From NCBI RefSeq assembly GCF_000485795.1, contig NZ_AXZL01000071.1:1-64000 (forward strand): 64,000 bases of DNA, read 5' to 3'. Both the position numbers and the translations under genes were made by a program. Shown here one piece after another: positions 1 to 8,248 of this stretch (positions are counted from its first letter, which is position 1; each line of letters opens with the position of its first letter). Source of the DNA: Shewanella decolorationis S12 (lineage in GTDB: Bacteria; Pseudomonadota; Gammaproteobacteria; Enterobacterales; Shewanellaceae). The notes under the pieces are model-generated. The model was not told the DNA's origin, searched no databases, and saw only the letters and a program-made list of their open reading frames with translations.

Positions 1-70
1 TGATAGGTCAGGTGTGTAAGCGTTGTGAGGCGTTGAGCTAACTGATACTAATGACTCGAGAGGCTTAACC
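1..70 (+). rRNA. 23S ribosomal RNA, 3' end (partial)
   Basis: The first ~70 bases match the conserved 3' end of gammaproteobacterial 23S rRNA, including the run GACTCGAGAGGCTTAACC just before the expected end. The rest of the gene lies upstream of the window. A 5S gene follows on the same strand, as expected for the distal part of an rRNA operon. The exact 3' end is judged by similarity to E. coli and may be off by a few bases. Confidence 0.93.
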
Positions 71-240
71 ATACAACCCAGATGGGTTTTGCGAGTTCTT
101 AGACGAATACAAACACTTAAGAAGTGCAACTCAAACCAGCTTTCCGAATTTACTGGAATAACAATTTATCAACTACATCCCTGTAGTTGACCCCAAGGGG
201 CCGCGCTAAAGCGCGTTAAAAATTGTTCCAGACAATTTTT
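71..240 (+). other. 23S-5S internal transcribed spacer
   Basis: This 170-base spacer separates 23S from 5S. I see no tRNA in it. It has short G/C-rich self-complementary segments (CCCC..GGGG near 190-200 and GCGC..GCGC near 203-216), plausibly part of the processing stems that flank mature 5S RNA. That role is inferred from general rRNA operon structure. Confidence 0.7.
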
Positions 241-359
241 TGCTTGGTGACAATAGCATTGTGGTCCCACCTGATCCCATCCCGAACTCAGAAGTGAAAC
301 GCAATCGCGCCAATGGTAGTGTGGGGTCTCCCCATGTGAGAGTAGGTCATCGCCAAGCG
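241..359 (+). rRNA. rrf: 5S ribosomal RNA
   Basis: About 119 bases match bacterial 5S rRNA. The central segments GTGGTCCCACCTGA, CCGAACTCAGAAGTGAAACG and GGTAGTGTGGGGTCTCCCCA are intact. The ends (TGCTTGGTGA and TCGCCAAGCG) pair to form helix I. It follows 23S directly and is followed by an intrinsic terminator. Confidence 0.97.
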
Positions 360-374
360 CCTAATTAAACAATG

Positions 375-402
375 AAGCCAGCTGCATAAGCTGGCTTTTT
401 TG
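375..402 (+). terminator. rRNA operon terminator
   Basis: A 9-bp perfect stem (AAGCCAGCT / AGCTGGCTT) with a 5-base loop is followed by a run of six T's. It lies 15 bases after 5S and ends the rRNA operon. Confidence 0.92.
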
Positions 403-838
403 CATTTAGTGTTTTCAATTTTAACGTTCTATTCTTCAAAATACTTCTCTAATCACTGACTTCTCTTCTTTAATTTATCGCCTCATACGGAATATAAACA
501 GAGAGCCCCTCTTTGCTCCGTTTTTTCATTCTACAACACCCTTAGCATCATTCATTTAAATGGCTGCTTGGTCTAAATACTGTAGCGCATTGAGACCTCT
601 TTGATTTTTGTCCTTATAGGACTAATCAGTAAATTTAAAGCTTGTACTCTTTGTATGCTCGTTTAAGGGTGAGTCAGAACCTTATTGTCAGCCTATTTTT
701 GCTTTTGGTTTCATCTTGGCTGGTATCTTCATTCCGTCCTTACTCCTCAATAAAAATTTCTGCTTTGTCGTTTCATTAACGAATATTCATTTTATCGGTC
801 GTTCACTAAGGATCCCTCAGACACTTGCTGCTGATCTT
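403..838. other. Non-coding stretch before the oad operon
   Basis: This AT-rich stretch between the rRNA terminator and the oad operator shows no ORF with a credible start and ribosome-binding site. It presumably holds the oad promoter near its right end, but I cannot fix -35 and -10 boxes. No repeat or RNA gene is recognised. Confidence 0.5.
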
Positions 839-865
839 ATGTAAATTGGTCTTACCAATTTACAT
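839..865. promoter_or_regulatory. PdhR-type operator upstream of oadGAB
   Basis: A perfect palindrome has 12-bp arms (ATGTAAATTGGT / ACCAATTTACAT) around a 3-base centre. Its core at 844-860, AATTGGTCTTACCAATT, fits the known PdhR consensus ATTGGTnnnACCAAT with extra symmetric bases. PdhR is a pyruvate-sensing GntR-family repressor. The site lies 88 bases before the oadG start. Direct regulation of oadGAB by PdhR is inferred from the motif and from pyruvate being the product of oxaloacetate decarboxylation. Confidence 0.8.
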
Positions 866-953
866 TCGACGATTGAGTTTGTTATCAATGGAGATGTTGT
901 GTAGTTGTAAATTTAAAACGCGAATGTTGGTTAAGGGCGAAGGAGGTAGGACA

Positions 954-1211
954 GTGAAAGGGGAGCTAACGCAACAGTTATTAGACGCTGTTGGCATCAT
1001 GTTATTGGGGATGGGGCTGGTCTATTTATTTTTAAGTGTATTGATATTAGCTGTGAATCTGGTTGCTAAGTGGTGTCGTGAAGAACCTGAAGTGAAGGTT
1101 GACTTAAAGGTAAATGATGCGAGCTCAACCGGAGGTGCAAACACTTTAGATCCTAAATTGGTGGCAGCGATCAGCTTAGCCGTCCAGCAGTATCGTTCTC
1201 AGGCTAGATAA
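954..1211 (+). CDS. oadG: Oxaloacetate decarboxylase gamma subunit
   Basis: Small membrane subunit (85 aa) of the Na+-translocating oxaloacetate decarboxylase. It anchors and assembles the alpha and beta subunits and, in the family, binds Zn2+ through its C-terminal tail. One transmembrane helix is clear (about residues 10-35, [20 protein letters not shown]), followed by a soluble tail. I chose the GTG at 954 because AGGAGGT lies 8 bases upstream. The open frame runs further up, but that would include the PdhR-type palindrome and the extra residues do not resemble OadG. It overlaps the longest reading of oadA (TAATG junction). Confidence 0.92.
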   Translation: MKGELTQQLLDAVGIMLLGMGLVYLFLSVLILAVNLVAKWCREEPEVKVDLKVNDASSTGGANTLDPKLVAAISLAVQQYRSQAR

Positions 1212-1222
1212 TGGAGCGCCAT

Positions 1223-3058
1223 ATGAACCGAGTAAATTCGATTGTGGCGTCTAAGCCATTACAGTTAACCGATGTTGTCTTGAGGGATGCACATCAGTCT
1301 ATTTTAGCAACGCGTTTACGCATTGATGACATGCTTCCGATAGCACCTCTGCTAGATAAAGTGGGATTTTGGTCGCTCGAGTCTTGGGGCGGAGCGACCT
1401 TTGATGCCTGTATCCGTTATTTGGGTGAAGATCCTTGGGATAGGATCCGTGAGCTGAAAAAGTTAATGCCCAATACGCCTCAGCAGATGTTACTGCGCGG
1501 ACAAAACCTTTTGGGTTATCGCCATTATGCCGATGATTTAGTGACACGTTTTGTCGAACGTGCCCATGCCAATGGGGTCGATGTGTTCCGTATCTTTGAT
1601 GCGATGAATGATGTGCGTAACCTCGAGATGGCGGTAAAAGCGGTGCGTGACGTCGGTGGGCACGCGCAGGGCACAATTTCCTATACGACCAGCCCTGTTC
1701 ATACGGTTGATACTTGGGTCGATATGGCAAAGCATCTTGAGGACATGGGCTGTCATTCGCTGTGTATTAAAGATATGGCGGGTCTGCTGAAGCCGATGGA
1801 AGCCTTTGAGCTTATCAGTCGCTTAAAATCACAAACTCAACTCATGCTCTCATTGCATTGCCACGCCACCACAGGCCTGAGTACCGCAACCTATCAAAAG
1901 GCGATAGAGGCAGGAATCGATGTGCTCGATACCGCGATTTCTTCCATGAGCCAAACCTATGGTCATACGGCAACTGAAACCGTGGTTGCCATGGTGGCTG
2001 AGACTGAGCGTGAAACTCACTATGATCTTGCCTTGCTTGAAGAGATTGCCGCCTATTTCCGTGAAGTGCGGAAAAAGTACGCCAAGTTTGAAGGGGCATT
2101 AAAGGGCATTGATTCGCGCATTCTTCGGGCTCAAGTGCCCGGTGGCATGTTGACGAACATGGAGAGTCAGCTCAAAGAACAAGGCGCGGCCGATAAGCTC
2201 GATGCTGTGCTGGAGGAGATCCCTAGGGTACGTCAGGATTTAGGTTTTCTGCCTTTAGTTACGCCAACCTCGCAAATTGTTGGCTCACAGGCGGTTATCA
2301 ACGTGCTGATGGGGCAAAGATATCAATCGTTAACGAAAGAGACTGAAGGCGTGTTAAGGGGCGAATATGGCGCTACTCCAGCCCCAGTTAATCCAGAGTT
2401 GCAGGCCAAAGTGCTTAATGGCGCGGCGGCGATAACCTGCCGTCCTGCGGATTTACTTTCACCAGAACTTGAGAACTTGCGTGCGGAGTTATTATCAAAG
2501 GTGCAGGATCAGCGTATTAGTCTGGTCTCAGAGAGTAATGAAAAGTCTCTGGACGATGATTTACTCATCTATGCGCTCTTCCCGCAGATTGGTTTACAGT
2601 TTTTAAAGCACCGTCACGATCCAACCGCCTTTGAGCCAAAACCCGAACTTGCGCCAGTGTTACCTGCTACGCCGCGTGAGGCCGAAACCTATACCGTCAC
2701 GGTTGAGGGGCAAACTTATGTGGTTGAGGTTGCCGAGGGCGGCGAAATCAGCCAGATCCAAGCTCAAGGGCAAGGTGGACAGCAGCTTGGTCAAACTAAT
2801 CCTTCTCAGTCGAGCGCTGCACCAGTGCCTCAAACCAGTGAAGTGAAACTTAATATGAGTGCGCCGCTATCGGGCAATATCTTCAAAGTGCATGTCGGCA
2901 TTGGTGACAAGGTGTGTGCCGGCGATGTCGTTATCATCCTAGAGGCCATGAAAATGGAGACCGAAATCCGCGCACAGGGGGATGGTATTATTACCCATCT
3001 CTTTGTGAAAGAAGGGGATTCGGTTGCAGTGGGTTCTCAATTATTGGCCTTAGCCTAG
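1223..3058 (+). CDS. oadA: Oxaloacetate decarboxylase alpha subunit (biotin-dependent)
   Basis: Carboxyltransferase subunit: it moves CO2 from oxaloacetate to biotin, releasing pyruvate. An HMGL-like TIM barrel occupies about residues 15-280 (VVLRDAHQS near the start, SLHCHATTG metal-site region), then the conserved carboxylase domain. A Pro/Gln/Ser-rich linker (~510-530) leads to a C-terminal biotinyl domain with EAMKMET, biotinyl Lys at about 577. Usual family length. ATG 1223 is preferred for its GGAG 7 bases upstream. An in-frame ATG at 1211 would add four residues and overlap the oadG stop. Confidence 0.96.
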   Translation: MNRVNSIVASKPLQLTDVVLRDAHQSILATRLRIDDMLPIAPLLDKVGFWSLESWGGATFDACIRYLGEDPWDRIRELKKLMPNTPQQMLLRGQNLLGYRHYADDLVTRFVERAHANGVDVFRIFDAMNDVRNLEMAVKAVRDVGGHAQGTISYTTSPVHTVDTWVDMAKHLEDMGCHSLCIKDMAGLLKPMEAFELISRLKSQTQLMLSLHCHATTGLSTATYQKAIEAGIDVLDTAISSMSQTYGHTATETVVAMVAETERETHYDLALLEEIAAYFREVRKKYAKFEGALKGIDSRILRAQVPGGMLTNMESQLKEQGAADKLDAVLEEIPRVRQDLGFLPLVTPTSQIVGSQAVINVLMGQRYQSLTKETEGVLRGEYGATPAPVNPELQAKVLNGAAAITCRPADLLSPELENLRAELLSKVQDQRISLVSESNEKSLDDDLLIYALFPQIGLQFLKHRHDPTAFEPKPELAPVLPATPREAETYTVTVEGQTYVVEVAEGGEISQIQAQGQGGQQLGQTNPSQSSAAPVPQTSEVKLNMSAPLSGNIFKVHVGIGDKVCAGDVVIILEAMKMETEIRAQGDGIITHLFVKEGDSVAVGSQLLALA

Positions 3059-3066
3059 GAGTTGTT

Positions 3067-4197
3067 ATGGATGGTTTACTGGCTTTCTGGGCCGAAACGG
3101 GCATCGCCCATTTTACTGCAGGGCAAGCGCTAATGATGGCTGTTGGCGCCTTGCTGTTATATCTTGCGATCGTGCGTGGCTTTGAGCCCCTACTGCTGTT
3201 GCCCATTGGTTTTGGCGCTGTACTGGCAAATATTCCCAACGCGGGTTTTACCGATGAGGGCGGTATGCTGTATTACGCCTACCATGTTGGGATTGAAACT
3301 GGGGTGTTTCCGCTGCTGATCTTTATGGGGGTAGGAGCGCTAACAGATTTTAGTGCGCTGATTGCCAATCCAAAGACCTTGCTACTTGGCGCAGCGGCGC
3401 AGTTTGGGATTTTCGCAACCTTAATTGGGGCGATAGCGCTAAATCTGGTGCCTGGTTTTGAATTTACCATGCAGGATGCCGCTGCCATTGCCATTATCGG
3501 TGGCGCGGATGGACCAACGGCGATTTTCCTTGCCTCTAAGCTTGCGCCTGAGTTGTTGGGAGCGATTGCTGTGGCGGCCTATTCCTATATGGCGCTGGTG
3601 CCAATTATCCAGCCGCCGATCATGCGTTTACTCACGACCCAAGCCGAGCGTGAGATAAAGATGGAGCAGCTTAGGGAGGTGAGTAAAAAGGAGAAGATCA
3701 TTTTCCCGCTGATGGTATTGGGCTTAACGATTCTATTCTTACCCGCAGCGACTCCTCTGGTTGGCATGTTTTGCCTTGGCAACCTAATGCGTGAGTCGGG
3801 TGTGGTAGATAGATTATCGAAAACGGCGCAAAACGAGCTGATTAATATCGTCACGATTTTCTTAGGCTTGGCCGTCGGTTCTAAACTTTCTGCGGAGCAA
3901 TTCTTGCGCGTCGAAACCTTAGGGATCTTGGTTTTGGGTGCGTTGGCGTTCGGGATTGGTACCGCTGCAGGGGTGCTGATGGCAAAACTGATGTGCAAAT
4001 TAACCGGCGGTAAGGTCAACCCGTTAATTGGCGCGGCGGGCGTATCGGCAGTGCCCATGGCGGCAAGGGTGGTGAATAAGGTGGGGTTAGAAGCTAATCA
4101 CCATAACTTTTTGCTGATGCACGCCATGGGGCCAAATGTTGCTGGAGTATTAGGCTCTGCGGTTGCGGCAGGGATCCTCCTTGCGGTACTTGGTTAA
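3067..4197 (+). CDS. oadB: Oxaloacetate decarboxylase beta subunit, Na+ pump
   Basis: Integral membrane subunit (376 aa) that decarboxylates carboxybiotin and couples this to Na+ export. The sequence is a series of hydrophobic helices with the family motif [10 protein letters not shown], whose Asp is the key Na+/proton residue in characterised homologues. ATG 3067 has AGGAG ending 5 bases upstream and lies 8 bases after the oadA stop, so the three genes form one operon. A longer open frame overlaps oadA but its extra residues are not OadB-like. Confidence 0.96.
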   Translation: MDGLLAFWAETGIAHFTAGQALMMAVGALLLYLAIVRGFEPLLLLPIGFGAVLANIPNAGFTDEGGMLYYAYHVGIETGVFPLLIFMGVGALTDFSALIANPKTLLLGAAAQFGIFATLIGAIALNLVPGFEFTMQDAAAIAIIGGADGPTAIFLASKLAPELLGAIAVAAYSYMALVPIIQPPIMRLLTTQAEREIKMEQLREVSKKEKIIFPLMVLGLTILFLPAATPLVGMFCLGNLMRESGVVDRLSKTAQNELINIVTIFLGLAVGSKLSAEQFLRVETLGILVLGALAFGIGTAAGVLMAKLMCKLTGGKVNPLIGAAGVSAVPMAARVVNKVGLEANHHNFLLMHAMGPNVAGVLGSAVAAGILLAVLG

Positions 4198-4244
4198 CTC
4201 GATGAGCTAAACATCACTATGTTAGTTCATCCATAATAGCCATA

Positions 4245-4281
4245 AAGGCTTGCCAAGTACGTGAATGTATTGGCAGGCCTT
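4245..4281 (+). terminator. Hairpin after oadB
   Basis: A 12-bp stem (AAGGCTTGCCAA / TTGGCAGGCCTT, one G-T pair) with a 13-base loop lies 48 bases after the oadB stop and is followed by ATGTTTAAA. Probable operon terminator, with a weak T tract. Confidence 0.65.
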
Positions 4282-4300
4282 ATGTTTAAATGATTCAAAT

Positions 4301-4332
4301 AAAGGCGGATGTTTGCCGCCTTTGTCGTTTTC
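4301..4332 (+). terminator. Second hairpin after oadB
   Basis: Stem AAAGGCGG / CCGCCTTT with a 7-base loop, then GTCGTTTTCTT. It may act as a second terminator in tandem with the hairpin at 4245-4281. The rest of the gap to 4534 is AT-rich and shows nothing else. Confidence 0.5.
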
Positions 4333-4534
4333 TTAACGGTTAAAGCGCTTTGCCATATTCATTAACCTGTCATTTTCAAATACGAAGCTTAAGAAAATCT
4401 TAGCAATGGTCCTAATACAATTTTTATCAAATCACGTTGAAATTGTGGGTTTTTTTATTTTCTATAAATGTTAGGCTAATAAAAAATGTGCGCAAGAACA
4501 CACTTTTAATCTGAGATGGCATAAGGATGAAATA

Positions 4535-5137
4535 ATGGACAATAGTGAACTTTCGAATTGTTTAACAGGTGAGCATGTTGTTCTCGAGCCTTTATCTTTG
4601 TCCCATGTGGCGGCACTGAGCTTAGCCGTGATGGATGGTGAACTATGGCAATTATGGTTTACCAGCGTACCAGAGCCGAGTGCGATGAAAGCCTACGTGT
4701 TAAAAGCCTTAGAAGAAAAAGCGCGCGGAGAAAGTTTCCCCTTCGCAGTGCGCGATAGAGTATCAGGGGAAGTCGTTGGTTGTACTCGTCTCTGCCATTG
4801 GGAGAAAGAACATCGCCACGTAGAGATTGGCTACACTTGGTACGCTAAACGTGCTCAGCGCACAGGGATCAATACTGAAGCTAAATTATTGCTGCTCACC
4901 TTTGCATTTGAATCCCTTGATGCGATAGCGGTGGAGTTTCGAACGCATTGGCACAATCAAGCCTCGCGTCAGGCCATTGCCCGTTTAGGAGCTAAGCAAG
5001 ATGGTGTGTTGCGTAATAATAAAATTCTTAAGGATGGCACTATTCGTGACACGGTTGTGTATTCCATTATCGATTCAGAGTGGATGACCGTGAAGCAAAA
5101 CCTAATATTTCGCTTACAACAGCGACCGTTAGTTTGA
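4535..5137 (+). CDS. GNAT N-acetyltransferase, RimJ/RimL-like
   Basis: 200 aa, in the acetyl-CoA-dependent GNAT superfamily. It resembles the RimJ/RimL branch that acetylates protein N-termini or small amines: HVVLEPLSLSHVAAL at the N-terminus, GCTRLCHW and HRHVEIGYTWYAKRAQRTGIN in the core, and EFRTHWHNQASRQAIARLGAKQ in the acetyl-CoA binding region. The start has AAGGATG upstream. It stands alone after the oad terminators, and 72 bases separate it from a second GNAT gene. The substrate is unknown. Confidence 0.85.
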   Translation: MDNSELSNCLTGEHVVLEPLSLSHVAALSLAVMDGELWQLWFTSVPEPSAMKAYVLKALEEKARGESFPFAVRDRVSGEVVGCTRLCHWEKEHRHVEIGYTWYAKRAQRTGINTEAKLLLLTFAFESLDAIAVEFRTHWHNQASRQAIARLGAKQDGVLRNNKILKDGTIRDTVVYSIIDSEWMTVKQNLIFRLQQRPLV

Positions 5138-5209
5138 TATCAACCGATGAAGTTCGCTCGATGCTGTGAGTGAAACGTCGACACAAATTCATTTGAGGTT
5201 CAAAGGCCG

Positions 5210-5674
5210 ATGGCAAACATTATTACTCGAGCTGATGTATCCCACAGTGCTGATATTGCCGTGTTATTTAATGAATATCGGCAGTTTTACGGTTGTCAGG
5301 CTGACTTAGATGCGGCAAGACTGTTTATTCAGGCTCGTTTGGATGAAGGTTCATCGGTGATCTTTTTTGCACGCTCTCCCCAAGGAATGGGATTAGGTTT
5401 TGTGCAGTTATATCCGAGTTTTTCATCACTTCGATTAGCGCCCATTTTTATTCTTAATGATGTGTTTGTGACTCAACATGCACGTTGTGTTGGGCTGGGG
5501 AGGGCTCTAGTACAGCGAGCAGCAGATTATGCGCGCACCCATGGGGCGAGTTATTTGGTACTGGAGACTCAAAAAGAAAATATTCGTGCACAAGGGCTAT
5601 ACGAAGCACTTGGATTTATCCGTGAAAATAAATTTTTAACCTATGAACTTGAGCTAAACTCGCAGCTTAAGTAG
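5210..5674 (+). CDS. GNAT N-acetyltransferase
   Basis: 154 aa, one complete GNAT domain. FVQLYPSFSSLRLAPIFILNDVFVTQHARCVGLGRAL includes the beta4 strand and the V-x-G-x-G-x-A acetyl-CoA pyrophosphate loop, and LETQKENIRAQGLYEALGF is motif B. The start at 5210 has GAGG about 13 bases upstream. It could be co-transcribed with the preceding acetyltransferase, though the 72-base gap leaves this open. Substrate unknown. Confidence 0.87.
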   Translation: MANIITRADVSHSADIAVLFNEYRQFYGCQADLDAARLFIQARLDEGSSVIFFARSPQGMGLGFVQLYPSFSSLRLAPIFILNDVFVTQHARCVGLGRALVQRAADYARTHGASYLVLETQKENIRAQGLYEALGFIRENKFLTYELELNSQLK

Positions 5675-5709
5675 TTTATTCTAAATTACCAATAAAAAGG
5701 ACGATATCA

Positions 5710-6105
5710 ATGTTGAAAGCTTTTGCTATTGCAGGCCTTATGTTGACCGTGAGCCACAGTGCCTTGGCCGATGAAGCAGAAAAGGCTTTGGCTAAAGAAG
5801 CCATTGAATGTGCAGCCTATTATCAAATTAGCTCTGAAGCGATTGGTGCTATGAATGCACCGCAAATGCAGGCTGTTGGTGAGCGCTTAAAAACCTCTAA
5901 AGTTGAAGCAGAAAATTTAGCGAAGAAATATCAGTCAGAGGCTGAGGTTACTAAAGGCGTTGCTGAGGCTAAAGAGCGTCAAATTAAGAGCTTAGGCGGT
6001 TCTAGTAATTTAGGTGCCTTAATGGGTAAATATAAAGAAGAGTGTAAAAACCTGTTAGCCGATCCTCAAAAACGTCTCGACTATTGGACCATGGCGACCA
6101 TGTAA
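5710..6105 (+). CDS. Small secreted protein of unknown function
   Basis: 131 aa. Residues 1-20 form a typical Sec signal peptide (MLKAFAIAGLMLTVSHSALA, cleavage near ALA-DE), so the protein is probably periplasmic. The mature part is Ala/Glu/Lys-rich and mostly helical, with two cysteines (C32 and one near residue 110) that could pair. AAAAGGACG precedes the start. It is the last gene before a strong terminator. I recognise no domain with known function. Confidence 0.75.
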   Translation: MLKAFAIAGLMLTVSHSALADEAEKALAKEAIECAAYYQISSEAIGAMNAPQMQAVGERLKTSKVEAENLAKKYQSEAEVTKGVAEAKERQIKSLGGSSNLGALMGKYKEECKNLLADPQKRLDYWTMATM

Positions 6106-6125
6106 GGCCGTTAGAATCCAAGCAC

Positions 6126-6149
6126 AAAAACCACCTTCGGGTGGTTTTT
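6126..6149. terminator. Bidirectional terminator
   Basis: AAAAACCACC-TTCG-GGTGGTTTTT: a perfect 10-bp stem with a stable TTCG tetraloop and T/A tracts on both sides. It lies between the convergent gene ending at 6105 and the LysR gene ending at 6161 and can serve both. Confidence 0.93.
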
Positions 6150-6160
6150 GAATTTTAAGT

Positions 6161-7054
6161 TCAGGCTTGGTTTCGATAGGCCGCGAACAGATCGAGCATC
6201 CAATCGATAAAGGCTTGAACTTTTAGCGGCAGGCTAGGGGATTTGGGCGTGAGTAAGTAATAGGCGTATGGGCTGGTAAAAGGCGCTTGAAACGGGATCA
6301 CCAAGCTGCCATTGGCCAATTGATCTTCGATAAAAAAACGTGGGATCAGCGCAGCGCCCATGCCACTGGCTGCGGCTTGACTCAACATATAAAAATGCTC
6401 GACGCCAAAAGTTTGCGCCTGCGTGAGCACCAGTCCCACTTTATCTGCCCAATATTCCCAAAGCTCTGGCCGTGTGGTGTGTTTCAGCAGCGTAACTTGA
6501 TTGATGTCTTCGATGCTTTTGAGCTTAGGCGCGAGTGACGGTGCGCACACTAAGCACAAGTCTTCATCCATCAGTTTGATGTAGTTAACCCCTCTGGGGA
6601 GTTGAGTGCTACTGCGGATGGCGATGTCGTAACGACCCTGGCTGAAGTCGACGGCAAAGTCACCAATCGAGAGATCCACATACAAATGCGGATGCCGAGA
6701 TTTAAATTGCTCCATCCGGGGGATTAACCAGTTGATGGTTAAACTGGGTAACACATTGATGGCTAAGGTTTGTGGTCGTGAACCTTGGCTGCGTAAATCG
6801 GCTGTGGCGCTTGATAAGGTTTGCAGAGCCGCTTGCACATGGGGCAAGTAGCGTTTGGCTTCGTCCGTGAGTGCGACTTTTTTATGCAGGCGCACAAAGA
6901 GGGCAAAACCTAAGAATTCTTCTAATACACGGATTTGTTTACTGATGGCGCCGTGGGTGACATGTAACTCTTTGCTTGCAAGAGTCATGCTTTGCAAGCG
7001 GGCGGCAGACTCAAATGCCCGTAATGCATTGAGGGGCGGCAAGGAAGTAAACAT
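6161..7054 (-). CDS. LysR-family regulator, GcvA-like
   Basis: 297 aa. The N-terminal winged helix-turn-helix (residues ~5-65) has LNALRAFESAARLQSMTLASKELHVTHGAISKQIRVLEE as its core, typical of the GcvA/AmpR subgroup. A periplasmic-binding-protein-like effector domain fills ~90-295. It is transcribed away from a TSUP transporter with a 140-bp shared promoter region containing a palindrome (7090-7110). By the usual LysR logic it may control that transporter. Its effector is not evident. Confidence 0.9.
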   Translation of the reverse strand: MFTSLPPLNALRAFESAARLQSMTLASKELHVTHGAISKQIRVLEEFLGFALFVRLHKKVALTDEAKRYLPHVQAALQTLSSATADLRSQGSRPQTLAINVLPSLTINWLIPRMEQFKSRHPHLYVDLSIGDFAVDFSQGRYDIAIRSSTQLPRGVNYIKLMDEDLCLVCAPSLAPKLKSIEDINQVTLLKHTTRPELWEYWADKVGLVLTQAQTFGVEHFYMLSQAAASGMGAALIPRFFIEDQLANGSLVIPFQAPFTSPYAYYLLTPKSPSLPLKVQAFIDWMLDLFAAYRNQA

Positions 7055-7089
7055 AGGCGTATCCGAATCGAGTAAATGATAAGGGATTT

Positions 7090-7110
7090 AGTGTGAGCTT
7101 TACTCACGCT
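7090..7110. promoter_or_regulatory. Candidate LysR operator
   Basis: Imperfect palindrome AGTGTGAG-CTTTA-CTCACGCT: 8-bp arms with one wobble mismatch. It sits in the region shared by the divergent LysR gene and TSUP transporter. The position and the symmetric shape with a short AT-rich centre suit a LysR-type site. No binding data are available. Confidence 0.5.
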
Positions 7111-7194
7111 GGCGCGACAATAACTCCTTTGCGTTTATAAGGCAAACGCAGTCTAATGCGAAGCCTTAGCTCCTATTACTCAATAATAACAATC

Positions 7195-7965
7195 ATGGAA
7201 TTTGAACTGACTCTACAAATTGCGGCATTACTCTTTGGCGTGGCTATGGTGGCGGGGTTTATCGACTCTATCGCCGGCGGTGGGGGATTGCTGACTATCC
7301 CTGCGTTAATGTGGGCGGGTTTACCGCCAGCGGTGGCACTTGGAACTAACAAATTACAGGCCTGCGGTGGCAGCTTTTTTGCGAGCTTGTACTTTGTGCG
7401 TAAGGGATTGGTCGATTTGAAGGCCGTTAAACTGTCTCTTATCTGTGCCTTTGCGGGCGCCGCCTTAGGCACGATTCTGGTGCAGTTGGTCGATGCCAAA
7501 GTATTGGAATTAGTCTTACCCTTTTTAATTCTCGCGATTGGTTGTTATTTCCTGTTTTCGAAAAAGATTTCGGAAGATGACCGTCACCAAGTGTTAACGC
7601 CTACTGCCTTTGCCTTTACCGCCGCGCTCGGTGTGGGTTTGTACGATGGCTTTTTTGGCCCAGGCACAGGGAGTTTCTTCGCGCTGGCCTTTGTGACCTT
7701 GGCCGGTTTTGGTCTGGCAAAAGCGACGGCACACGCCAAGGTGTTAAACTTCTCGACCAATATCGCTTCGCTTATCTTCTTTACCTTAGGCGGCAAAGTG
7801 ATTTGGGTGCTTGGTTTAGTGATGCTTGCCGGACAGGCAATCGGTGCGACCTTAGGTTCGCGCTTAGTCGTGACCAAGGGCACTAAGATCATTAAGCCAT
7901 TGGTGGTGACTATGTCCTTGGCCATGAGTGTGAAACTGTTGGCGAGCCAATATCACCTGTTTTGA
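7195..7965 (+). CDS. TSUP (TauE/SafE) family membrane transporter
   Basis: 256 aa, many predicted membrane helices. Two related halves each begin with the family signature, VAGFIDSIAGGGGLLTIPALM near residue 15 and GLYDGFFGPGTGSFFALAFV near residue 155. TSUP proteins are proposed to export small sulfur-containing or organic anions such as sulfite or sulfoacetate. ATG 7195 (MEFELTL) is chosen because it puts the first membrane helix near the N-terminus as in homologues. The upstream extension is hydrophilic. It is divergent from a LysR regulator. Confidence 0.88.
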   Translation: MEFELTLQIAALLFGVAMVAGFIDSIAGGGGLLTIPALMWAGLPPAVALGTNKLQACGGSFFASLYFVRKGLVDLKAVKLSLICAFAGAALGTILVQLVDAKVLELVLPFLILAIGCYFLFSKKISEDDRHQVLTPTAFAFTAALGVGLYDGFFGPGTGSFFALAFVTLAGFGLAKATAHAKVLNFSTNIASLIFFTLGGKVIWVLGLVMLAGQAIGATLGSRLVVTKGTKIIKPLVVTMSLAMSVKLLASQYHLF

Positions 7966-8248
7966 TTTAGCCGCTATCGTATTTGCCTCTCCCTTGATAA
8001 GGCCGATTGCCTATTTGTGCTGCATAGTCCCATGAGCACAGTTTTCGGCCTTATTGCTGTAAATCTCTTCACTCCTTTGGTATTGGCTATACTCCGCAGC
8101 AATGTTTAGGATAACCTAGCATTTTTAAAGTGTTTTTAGGATCAATTGGCGGTGTTATTGCCCAGCGTTTGTGCTGGAACTTCGCAGGTTAAACGGTAAA
8201 CACCCACGCGATAGAATCGGCTTAGTATCCATTTAAGGTTTAATAACG

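Noticed and set aside
71..240. tRNA gene in the 23S-5S spacer
   Set aside because: No cloverleaf, TTC-loop or CCA end is present.
825..953. Extended N-terminus for OadG starting at 825
   Set aside because: It would translate through the PdhR-type palindrome, the added residues are unlike OadG, and AGGAGGT lies just before GTG 954.
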